DNA of 12,369 nt from positions 1 to 12,369 of the forward strand of contig CAKSIH010000024.1 in assembly GCA_934462705.1 (NCBI GenBank). Direction: 5' to 3'. Positions 1 through 5,591 of the stretch are shown here, one piece after another (the first letter of the stretch is position 1; each line of letters opens with the position of its first letter). Below the pieces are notes generated by a model. That model was not told where the DNA came from and searched no databases. It saw only the letters and a program-made list of their open reading frames with translations. The translations under genes were made by a program, and so were the position numbers. The stretch comes from an uncultured Eubacteriales bacterium. GTDB taxonomy: Bacteria; Bacillota; Clostridia; Oscillospirales; Acutalibacteraceae.

Positions 1-453
1 CAGAGTCTGATTTTCCCTTGCCACAAAGGAAGCAACCGCAGAGGCAAACTGTTCGGAATTTCCCGGATTTCTTGTGCCGTTTCGGATACGAAAAATGGCG
101 GAAGCATCGTAGTTTATGTACTGACACAGTCTCGTCAGGTTGATATTCAGAGTGGTAAGAAGCGTGTTAAAGTTCTGTCGGAGAATCTCCTTGTCGGTCG
201 ATACAAAATCTTTGCAGGCAAGAAAAGATGCTTTGACGGAGTCCACCGTAATGTCCGTGATTCCTTTTTGTACGGCAATTTGCGCAATGGCACTGCATAA
301 TCCCTCAAATGGCTTTGTTCCCAATTCCGGCACACGCTCCCCGTTTCTGTATCTGCTGAAAGAGGCTGCCGAGATTTCGGACAAGCTGCAAAGCTCTCTT
401 GCAGTACAGGAAAGACGCTCCATATATTCATTCAGTTTGTGATGAAAGTTCAT
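1..453 (-). CDS. Helix-turn-helix protein, N-terminal 151 residues (partial, runs off left edge)
   Basis: An uninterrupted reading frame of 151 codons runs from an ATG at 453 to the first base of the window, so the C-terminus is missing. The start is preceded by GAGGTGG five bases upstream. The protein begins MNFHHKLNEYMERLSCTA. Residues of about 15-45 have the pattern of an XRE/Cro-type HTH: a TARELC first helix, then SEISAASFSRYRNGERVPE, where SRYRNGxRxP is the typical recognition-helix end. A second similar segment lies near residues 108-135 (LTRLCQYINYDASAIFRIRNG followed by TRNP), suggesting a tandem HTH arrangement. No enzymatic domain is visible. It is probably a DNA-binding regulator, transcribed divergently from the surface protein gene at 733. 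Its targets are unknown. The two other frames in this stretch are shadows. Confidence 0.75.
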   Translation of the reverse strand, partial: MNFHHKLNEYMERLSCTARELCSLSEISAASFSRYRNGERVPELGTKPFEGLCSAIAQIAVQKGITDITVDSVKASFLACKDFVSTDKEILRQNFNTLLTTLNINLTRLCQYINYDASAIFRIRNGTRNPGNSEQFASAVASFVARENQTL

Positions 454-484
454 AAAACCACCTCGCTATGCTTCATTTAATAGT

Positions 485-514
485 ATTATAACGGATTTGT
501 TCACGAAAGGGAAT
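485..514 (-). promoter_or_regulatory. Candidate promoter for the HTH gene
   Basis: On the minus strand a perfect TATAAT lies at 490-485, about 32 bases upstream of the ATG at 453. The hexamer 17 bases further upstream (TTCCCT, 513-508) matches the -35 consensus poorly, so the promoter may need an activator or be weak. This is inferred from sequence match only. Confidence 0.4.
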
Positions 515-567
515 AGAATTCCTATATAGATTTCCAAAAGAGTCAATTGACACTTCGGGAACGATGC

Positions 568-596
568 TGAAATTCTCTCTGGGCATATGGTAAAAT
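568..596 (+). promoter_or_regulatory. Candidate extended -10 promoter for the surface protein gene
   Basis: TGGTAAAAT at 588-596 is an extended -10 element (TGn plus TAAAAT), with only a weak -35-like TGAAAT at 568-573. Transcription from here would leave an untranslated leader of about 130 bases before the ATG at 733. A consensus TTGACA at 547-552 has no well-placed -10 box 17 bases downstream. In the rest of the 454-732 gap I see no gene, only a short GCGA-TAG-TCGC hairpin next to the ribosome site of the 733 gene. Confidence 0.35.
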
Positions 597-732
597 GATA
601 TTGCAAAACAATGTCCTAGATGCGCTTCAGTAGGTTATGGATTGTTGCCGTCCATTTTCACTGTGGTCGTGGGAACAGACAATTTTAGCATTGATTTTTA
701 TGCGGCGATAGTCGCAGAAAGGAGAAAATTAT

Positions 733-2835
733 ATGAAAACAAAACCAAAAAGACTGTGGGCTGTTCTGCTGACTTTGTGTTTGGCACTATCCATTATGCC
801 GTTGACGGCGTTTGCCGGTGTAACAGATGTGACCGGAGACAATACCACTAACACCTATAGCCATTTCTATCACACAAAGGTTGAAACAACTGCGCAGGTC
901 ACCATTAAAGATGCAGACGGCAATGTGATAGAAACAACAGAAGTGACCAAATCAGGGGATTTCGTTGAAGGCAATGTTAGCAGTGATGCGGTGCAGGTAG
1001 AAATCAAAAGAATTGATGATGAAATCATTGCACAATTTTCTTCACGAGGAAATATTACCACTGAAAACCGTAATAGCACAATGGTGTTTGATCATTTTGA
1101 GAGTAGTAATATAATTGCACCAGATGGCGATATACTCGTCGGCGATCAGGATGCTCTCGAAAACGCAGCTTCCGGAAGTGTGAATAAGAATCTTGTTGTT
1201 CATGAATATCAAGTGTATCAGACAACCTATGACCTGATTGTGCAAGCTATTGATGGAGGTTCTCAGGACGAAGCAACTATAAATAACGCCTACATTGAGA
1301 ATGTAAAATTCGCTTATCGTTCGGGTGACGCTCCGCAGGCAACGGCAGAGGTATTGGTGGACCCTTCATTAGAAGAATATGAGATTGCCTATGAATGCTT
1401 GGAGGAAATGGAGAACGGAGAGCCGGTTGCGTTCTGGTATTCTGATGAAAGCAAATATACGCCTTCCATGAAAAAGATTACTCAGTTTGAAGAGGGTAAA
1501 ACCTATATGTACTCCATCGAGTTGAGAGAGAAAAACGGATATACCTTTGCGGATAATTGCTCCGTTACGATAAACGGGAACCCGATATCGGCAACTGCCA
1601 ATGTAGTTAAAACCGTGGAGGGCTTGTTTGTTATGAATGTTGAGACGATTCGCCCGCAAGCAACCAAGGAAATCTCCGTTATTGAAATCAATAACGCAAC
1701 CTTGACCTTTAAGGACGGCGACAAGCCCGTCTTTACCGGAACGGTGCCTGAAAACGATCAGTATGCATTCCGTTGCGAGTGGTGGAGCTTAGACGAGAAT
1801 ACCGGCATTGTTTCCACAGAGCCGGAGTGGGGCGGCGACATTTATACTAACAAGATCACCGCTTTTGAGGCCGGAAAGACCTATCACTACGGCGTATATG
1901 TAACTGCCTATACTGCCGACATCTCTCCCGATGCTAAGCTAAAGATTAACGGCCAGGAAGTGGAGTACACTCGCATAGGCGATGAGAGTGACACCCAGAG
2001 TTTTTGGGTCGAGACGGAGCTGACGATGACACCCACATCGGATCCTGCGAAAAAGGAAATCCCGGTGGTTGAAATCAACAACGCAACCCTGACATTTAAG
2101 GACGGCGATAAGCCTGTCTTTACCGGCACAACGCCGGACGACGCTCCGTATGTTCTGGTATTTGAAGAATGGAGAACTGACGGCGAGTGGACACGCTCGG
2201 ACGAATGGTTTAACAATGCTGACCATCATGGTAATGATAAGGATATAACCGCCTTTGATAAAAACAAAAGCTATAATTACACTCTTTATATCAAAACAAA
2301 TTCGAAAGGCGCCGAAGAGGGTTGGTATTTCGGCCAAAACACCAAGTTGAAAATCAATAAAAAAGAAGTTTCGTTTACACGCGATGTTTCTGATAGTGAA
2401 TACCATTTTTCAGGTACAACCGGGATTACAATGACACCTACAGCAGATGGACATACACACAGCTACGGTAAAGCTTGGATATACGATTCTGCTAACCATT
2501 GGCACGAATGCTCCTGTGGCGATAAGTCGGATACGGCGGCGCACACCTTCAAGTGGGTTACCGACAAGGAAGCCACCGCAACCGAGAAGGGCTCTAAGCA
2601 CGAGGAATGCACAGTCTGTGGCTACAAGAAAGCGGCTGTTGAGATTCCGGTTACCGGCTCTGCAACACAGCCTACAGATTCGACAAAACCTGTGGAGAAT
2701 AAACCCGGCAATACCACTTCACCGAAGACCGGCGACACCAGCAATATGCTTCTGTGGTTTGCCCTGCTGTTTGTCAGCGGCGGTGCAGCCATCGCCACAA
2801 CGGTTGTCAGCAGAAAGAAAAAGTACAACAGATAA
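733..2835 (+). CDS. Secreted, sortase-anchored surface protein with three internal repeats (700 aa)
   Basis: The start is set by AAAGGAGA seven bases upstream. Residues 1-29 form a signal peptide (basic MKTKPKR, hydrophobic core, cleavage near TAFA-G). The C-terminus is a cell-wall sorting signal: SPKTGD at 663-668, a hydrophobic stretch of about residues 671-692, and the basic tail RKKKYNR. (S/P)PxTG is the signal type known for class B sortase of Clostridioides difficile, so covalent attachment to peptidoglycan is likely. The body holds three related units of about 125-135 residues starting near 182, 310 and 439. Units 2 and 3 are close copies (NNATLTFKDGDKPVFTGT in both); unit 1 is diverged. 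Residues 573-640 are a His/Cys-rich segment (HTHSYG, HWHECSCG, HEECTVCGYKK) of a kind recurrent in Clostridia surface proteins. Ligand and function are unknown. No sortase gene is in the window. Confidence 0.85.
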   Translation: MKTKPKRLWAVLLTLCLALSIMPLTAFAGVTDVTGDNTTNTYSHFYHTKVETTAQVTIKDADGNVIETTEVTKSGDFVEGNVSSDAVQVEIKRIDDEIIAQFSSRGNITTENRNSTMVFDHFESSNIIAPDGDILVGDQDALENAASGSVNKNLVVHEYQVYQTTYDLIVQAIDGGSQDEATINNAYIENVKFAYRSGDAPQATAEVLVDPSLEEYEIAYECLEEMENGEPVAFWYSDESKYTPSMKKITQFEEGKTYMYSIELREKNGYTFADNCSVTINGNPISATANVVKTVEGLFVMNVETIRPQATKEISVIEINNATLTFKDGDKPVFTGTVPENDQYAFRCEWWSLDENTGIVSTEPEWGGDIYTNKITAFEAGKTYHYGVYVTAYTADISPDAKLKINGQEVEYTRIGDESDTQSFWVETELTMTPTSDPAKKEIPVVEINNATLTFKDGDKPVFTGTTPDDAPYVLVFEEWRTDGEWTRSDEWFNNADHHGNDKDITAFDKNKSYNYTLYIKTNSKGAEEGWYFGQNTKLKINKKEVSFTRDVSDSEYHFSGTTGITMTPTADGHTHSYGKAWIYDSANHWHECSCGDKSDTAAHTFKWVTDKEATATEKGSKHEECTVCGYKKAAVEIPVTGSATQPTDSTKPVENKPGNTTSPKTGDTSNMLLWFALLFVSGGAAIATTVVSRKKKYNR
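1660..2450 (+). repeat. Tandem repeat of about 387 bp inside the surface protein gene
   Basis: Two in-frame units begin with near-identical sequence encoding EINNATLTFKDGDKPVFTGT, 387 bases apart (from about 1684 and 2071). Both continue through an ITAF..xKxYxY motif and a KLKIN motif to an end reading TMTPT. A third, much more diverged copy precedes them from about 1276 (NNAYIENVKF, then ITQFEEGKTYMYSIEL). Similarity is strongest at the start of each unit, consistent with duplication of an Ig-like beta-rich domain followed by divergence. Confidence 0.75.
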
Positions 2836-2853
2836 CAAAGCACCTTAACCTAT

Positions 2854-2892
2854 GCGGCGGCTATCGGAAACGGTAGCCGCCGTAATCTTTTT
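2854..2892 (+). terminator. Rho-independent terminator of the surface protein gene
   Basis: An 11-bp stem CGGCGGCTATC (2855-2865) pairs with GGTAGCCGCCG (2872-2882), with one G-T pair and a GGAAAC loop, and is followed by TAATCTTTTT. It lies 19 bases after the stop of the 733 gene. Confidence 0.9.
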
Positions 2893-2895
2893 AAC

Positions 2896-2952
2896 CGTCA
2901 GAACCGTTTTGGGCGTCCCATTTTCGAGAGCAATATTCAAAAACGGTTGACG
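2896..2952. repeat. Imperfect inverted repeat overlapping the -35 box
   Basis: CGTCA-GA-ACCGTTTT at 2896-2910 is the reverse complement of AAAACGGT-TGACG at 2940-2952, apart from a two-base insertion. This gives 13 paired positions around a 29-base centre. The right arm contains the -35 box TTGACG. It could be an operator or a recombinase site. The sequence alone cannot decide. Confidence 0.6.
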
Positions 2953-2976
2953 AACAAGCGTTCTATATGCTATACT
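2947..2976 (+). promoter_or_regulatory. Sigma-A-type promoter TTGACG-18-TATACT
   Basis: The -35 TTGACG (2947-2952) and -10 TATACT (2971-2976) are 18 bases apart, each one base from consensus. Transcription would start near 2983. The unit read from it is ended by the strong terminator at 3123-3202, giving a transcript of about 220 nt. Confidence 0.65.
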
Positions 2977-3018
2977 ATATTCTACTCTCATAGCAGAGCC
3001 CACAACTGAATATCTGAA

Positions 3019-3120
3019 ATGAAACACAAGGCAGCCGACGAAAGGGATTGCGGCTGCGCCGTTCCATTGCAGCGTCTGCCTGCGGAACGGAAAAAGCAGA
3101 CATTCAAGGTTTCTGAATAG
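3019..3120 (+). CDS. Possible 33-residue peptide within the small transcript
   Basis: ATG at 3019 opens a 33-codon frame ending in TAG at 3118-3120, just before the terminator stem. It encodes a basic peptide beginning MKHKAADERDCGCAVPLQ, with a CGC pair and a KK-rich end. The fit between promoter, frame and terminator is suggestive. However, no Shine-Dalgarno sequence is visible upstream of the ATG, and the GC-rich hairpins explain the base pattern without coding. It could be a leader peptide used for attenuation. I give it low confidence. Confidence 0.2.
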   Translation: MKHKAADERDCGCAVPLQRLPAERKKQTFKVSE

Positions 3121-3122
3121 CA

Positions 3123-3202
3123 GAGCCGGTACACAGTTTCATCAAAGATAGAGCGAGAGATCATCTCCCGCTGATTTGATGTGCTGTGTACCGGCTCTTT
3201 TT
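3123..3202 (+). terminator. Very strong long-stem terminator
   Basis: GAGCCGGTACACAG (3123-3136) pairs perfectly over 14 bp with CTGTGTACCGGCTC (3184-3197). The stem continues through CATCAAA (3140-3146) with TTTGATG (3175-3181), with a further imperfect GCGAGAGAT/ATCTCCCGC element at the tip. TTTTT follows at 3198-3202. It closes the 2983 transcription unit and would insulate the mob region from upstream transcription. Confidence 0.88.
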
Positions 3203-3277
3203 GTCGTTATAGCCGTCGTTCACAGAAAGGTTACAAAAATTCTTTCGTGCAAACGGCAAAAAAGTTCCCAGTTGATT

Positions 3278-3328
3278 ATTGAGGGGGGTAATTTACAGTC
3301 CTTCTCGCTGCCTACCTATTGAGGGGTA
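3278..3328 (+). repeat. Pair of ATTGAGGGG direct repeats 40 bp apart
   Basis: ATTGAGGGG occurs at 3278 and again at 3318, each followed by a GGTAA run leading into AT-rich sequence (GGTAATTTAC and GTAAATTG). A spacing of about four helical turns would suit a protein-binding pair or part of an element end. The role is unknown. Confidence 0.45.
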
Positions 3329-3424
3329 AATTGAAAACTGAATGACCGTCCGAGTGGGATATGACCTTGCGAAAACCTCTCCGATAGAGAGTGAGCAAGG
3401 CAACGCTGCTGTGAAACTCCGGGG

Positions 3425-3576
3425 CAGGGATAGAAAAACGACATTCGGGGGAAGCGGCAGAGTAATCTATAAACATAAGATGCTGTCCACAGGGATAGCG
3501 AGCATCGGATTGTGGCCCCCACAATCCGGATCCGCAGCCTTGCGGCATGCGGATTAACTCAGGGGCGGTGCCCCTG
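3425..3576 (+). other. oriT: Candidate origin of transfer (oriT) with clustered inverted repeats
   Basis: Immediately upstream of mobC lie CGGATTGTGG/CCACAATCCG (3506-3515 with 3519-3528, 3-base loop), ATCCGCA/TGCGGAT (3530-3536 with 3548-3554, with an inner GCC/GGC), CAGGGGC/GCCCCTG (3560-3566 with 3570-3576), and GATGCT/AGCATC (3479-3484 with 3501-3506). CAGGGATAG occurs twice (3425-3433 and 3490-3498). Clustered inverted repeats just before the mobC-relaxase genes are the usual place for oriT in MOBP systems. A nic site cannot be assigned. The rest of 3203-3425 holds no gene I can support. Confidence 0.55.
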
Positions 3577-3606
3577 AATACCCCACTAAAGAATGGAGCT
3601 GACAAA

Positions 3607-3891
3607 ATGAAGGAAGAAAAAGTGCGTATCAAAGTACGCTTGGCCGAAGAAGAAAAAGAAAAATTAGAACGAAACAGCGCTCTATGCGGACTGACCCAAA
3701 GCGAATATGTCCGCCAGCTTTGCCGGGATGTTCACCCGAAGCCAAAACCGCCGAAGGAGTTCTGGCAGATGATGAACGAGCTGTATCAGATTCATTCCGC
3801 TCTGCGGGAATGCGGCAAATACGAGCCGTCCGCCCTCGAAATCTGTACCGAAATTGAGCAGTTGGTGCTGGACTTGCGGGAGGCAATCTGA
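3607..3891 (+). CDS. mobC: MobC-like relaxosome accessory protein (94 aa)
   Basis: The start ATG at 3607 was chosen because GGAG lies eight bases upstream. An in-frame ATG at 3547 lies inside the oriT hairpins and lacks a ribosome site. Residues 1-45 (KVRIKVRLAEEEKEKLE, then NSALCGLTQSEYVRQLCR) have the beta-strand/helix/helix pattern of a ribbon-helix-helix DNA-binding domain, followed by a helical C-terminus. In the family, MobC binds oriT, helps open the DNA around nic and supports the relaxase. The TGA stop overlaps the next ATG (TGATG at 3889-3893), implying translational coupling with the relaxase. Length is usual for the small MobC proteins of Clostridia. Confidence 0.8.
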   Translation: MKEEKVRIKVRLAEEEKEKLERNSALCGLTQSEYVRQLCRDVHPKPKPPKEFWQMMNELYQIHSALRECGKYEPSALEICTEIEQLVLDLREAI

Positions 3892-5249
3892 TGGCGACGA
3901 CTTCTCTTTGGCACATCGAGGGCCGCTTAAAAGACCTCATCGACTATGTAGAAAATCCCGAAAAGACGAAGACGAAAGCACCGGAGCTGCAAGACCTCTA
4001 TAATGTGTTTTCCTATGTGCAGCGCCCGGAGGCCACACAGGAGGGCGAGTATGTCACTGCCCTCAACTGTCTGAAAGAAACGGTGCTGCGGCAGATGATC
4101 CTCACCAAGAAGCGTTACGGAAAGACCGACGGCTATATTGCTTGGCACGGGTATCAGAGCTTCAAGCCGGAGGAGGTCACGCCGCAGCTTGCCCACGAAA
4201 TCGGCGTGAAGCTGGCAAAGGAAATGTGGGGCGACCGCTTTGAAATCATTGTCACCACCCATCTGGACAAGGAACATATCCACTGTCACTTCTGCTTTAA
4301 TTCCGTTTCTTTTCGGGACGGCGGCAAGTACAACTATTCCAAGGCCGAGCGAAAGCGAATGATGGAAATCTCCGACCGGCTGTGCCGGGAGTATGGCTTA
4401 TCCGTCATTGAAAAGCCCCACAAAGCACCCTCCCGTCCGGTATGGCTGGATGAGAAAAACGGCAAGCCTACCCGCTACAATGTCTACCGTGCCGATGTGC
4501 GAGAGGCAATGGAGTTCAGCAGAACCCCCTACTATATGGAGGACTATCTGCGGCGCAAAGGGTATGTGACCGACTTCACGGGCAAGCACTGGAAACTCCG
4601 TCTGCCCCAATATGAGCACTTTACAAGGCTGGACACTCTGGATGAAAGGTGGACGCCGGAGAACATACGCCGCTCTATGGGCAGGTATGCCACCTTCGGC
4701 AATCGCAGGGCGTATATCAGTTATCCGCCCCAAATGCCACAGGAGTTTTCGGACTGGTTTCAGCCGTTCCATAAGACCGGTCATATCTACAAGCTGTACC
4801 TACACTATTGCTATCTGCTGGGGTACTTACCGAAGCATACCGACTACAAACCCACCAGTCCATACCTGAAAGAGGACTTGCGAAAGCTGGACGAGCTGTC
4901 AGCGCAGGTGCGGTATATGGGCAAATACGGCATTGAAACGCTGGACGATCTGTACGCAGACAGGAAGAAAATCCAGTGGGATATGGACGCTCTCATTACC
5001 CGCCGCACTAAGCTGCAAAACAGGATCCGCCGTGCCGCACCAGCCGAAAAGGAAACGCTGCGGCAGGAAAAGGCAGGTGTGACCGAGCAAATTACCACAC
5101 TGCGAAAGCAGCTGAAGCTGAATCAAGGCATTGAAGCCCGTTCCGTCAAAATACAGGAAAAGACGGATTTATACTTTGCCAATGAAATCCGTGCGAAAGA
5201 AGCACAGCAGCAAAAGAAAACACAAAGAAGGGAGCGTGATGCACGATGA
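3891..5249 (+). CDS. mobA: MOBP-type relaxase / mobilization nuclease (452 aa)
   Basis: The N-terminal 170 residues match the relaxase/mobilization nuclease domain. The metal-binding motif is H124-x-D126-x-x-H129-x-H131-x-H133 (HLDKEHIHCHF), followed by N136. Y19 in LIDYVENPEKT is the likely catalytic tyrosine that would nick oriT and stay bound to the 5' end. Residues 230-330 are a less conserved middle region. Residues of about 350-452 are charged and helical (RTKLQNRIRRAAPAEKETLR), probably coiled coil. It overlaps mobC by the TGATG junction and the next gene by ATGA at 5246-5249, so all three are likely co-transcribed and translationally coupled. No coupling protein or secretion genes are visible, so transfer would need a helper element. 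The frame is intact and appears functional. Confidence 0.88.
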   Translation: MATTSLWHIEGRLKDLIDYVENPEKTKTKAPELQDLYNVFSYVQRPEATQEGEYVTALNCLKETVLRQMILTKKRYGKTDGYIAWHGYQSFKPEEVTPQLAHEIGVKLAKEMWGDRFEIIVTTHLDKEHIHCHFCFNSVSFRDGGKYNYSKAERKRMMEISDRLCREYGLSVIEKPHKAPSRPVWLDEKNGKPTRYNVYRADVREAMEFSRTPYYMEDYLRRKGYVTDFTGKHWKLRLPQYEHFTRLDTLDERWTPENIRRSMGRYATFGNRRAYISYPPQMPQEFSDWFQPFHKTGHIYKLYLHYCYLLGYLPKHTDYKPTSPYLKEDLRKLDELSAQVRYMGKYGIETLDDLYADRKKIQWDMDALITRRTKLQNRIRRAAPAEKETLRQEKAGVTEQITTLRKQLKLNQGIEARSVKIQEKTDLYFANEIRAKEAQQQKKTQRRERDAR

Positions 5250-5497
5250 AGGACAGAAATAACGAAATCTATGCGCAAATTGACCGTATTACAGACCATC
5301 TTGCAGCGATGCCGAAGCAGGATCGCATCGCTTGGTTTCGGCGGAGTGCCTATGTGCAGCCGCTGAATTTCATCAAAGAAATTGACGGTACGGTATATGC
5401 CGTAAGAGCCTTTTTCAAAGAGGACGCAAGAGAAAATATCACCGACAAAGTACAGAGTATAATTTTGAACGATACAAAAAACAGAAAGCAGATTTGA
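5246..5497 (+). CDS. Small TnpW-like transposon-encoded protein (83 aa)
   Basis: ATG at 5246 overlaps the relaxase stop. AAGGGAG lies 11 bases upstream, slightly far, so translation probably relies on coupling. The C-terminal half (IDGTVYAVRAFFKEDARENI, then TDKVQSIILND) has the pattern of the TnpW family, small proteins found in Tn4451-type mobilizable elements between transfer and recombinase genes. There is a short beta-rich core, TxYxVxxxF, then a helix with DKxxxLI. The family's molecular function is not established. The N-terminal half (RNNEIYAQIDRITDHLAAM) is helical and charged. No signal peptide or membrane segment is present. The family assignment comes from pattern recognition and is moderately sure; the gene itself is well supported by its position. 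Confidence 0.65.
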   Translation: MKDRNNEIYAQIDRITDHLAAMPKQDRIAWFRRSAYVQPLNFIKEIDGTVYAVRAFFKEDARENITDKVQSIILNDTKNRKQI

Positions 5498-5515
5498 AAC
5501 CATCGCATTAAAGCG

Positions 5516-5544
5516 TTGAAGTTTACAGTCGGGTATGGTAGAAT
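5516..5544 (+). promoter_or_regulatory. Promoter of the serine recombinase gene
   Basis: TTGAAG (5516-5521), 17 bases, then TAGAAT (5539-5544) preceded by an extended TGG (5536-5538). It lies between the stop at 5497 and the recombinase ATG at 5592, giving a leader of about 40 bases. Integration/excision can therefore be expressed apart from the mob operon. Confidence 0.7.
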
Positions 5545-5591
5545 AAGCACACCTACAAATTCAATCATATCCGGCTGTGGAAAGGAGAACT

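Larger units (their letters stand above)
2983..3202 (+). ncRNA. Candidate structured small RNA of about 220 nt
   Basis: A good promoter and a strong terminator frame a stretch with no conventional gene and several stable hairpins. GCAGCCG (3032-3038) pairs with CGGCTGC (3051-3057). CCGTTCC pairs with GGAACGG (about 3059-3090). GTCTGC inside that loop (3074-3079) can also pair with GCAGAC downstream (about 3096-3101), which would make an H-type pseudoknot. TAGCAGAGCC occurs twice (2991-3000 and 3118-3127), and both copies can pair with the GGCTCT of the terminator's 3' arm. I do not recognise a known RNA family. The alternatives are a leader that attenuates transcription towards mobC, or a short messenger for the 33-residue frame described separately. 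Confidence 0.4.

Noticed and set aside
140..442. 100-codon plus-strand frame opposite the HTH gene
   Set aside because: The minus-strand frame 1-453 has a ribosome site, an HTH pattern and is open to the edge. The plus frame has neither.
1939..2406. 155-codon minus-strand frame inside the surface protein gene
   Set aside because: Antisense shadow of repeats 2 and 3. The sense frame has a signal peptide, repeats and an anchor.
2447..2848. 133-codon plus-strand frame overlapping the end of the surface protein gene
   Set aside because: It covers the His/Cys module and sorting signal in another frame. It is rich in Arg and Pro from frame-shifted codons and runs into the terminator region without a ribosome site.
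3342..3557. 71-codon plus-strand frame upstream of mobC
   Set aside because: It lies across the oriT hairpins, lacks a Shine-Dalgarno sequence, and the protein has no recognisable pattern. The base structure is explained by inverted repeats.
3547..3606. Upstream in-frame ATG for mobC
   Set aside because: It begins inside the ATCCGCA/TGCGGAT hairpin without a ribosome site. ATG 3607 has GGAG at the right distance and matches the usual MobC start.
5577..5591. GTG start for the recombinase
   Set aside because: It precedes the AAAGGAG ribosome site, which correctly serves ATG 5592.
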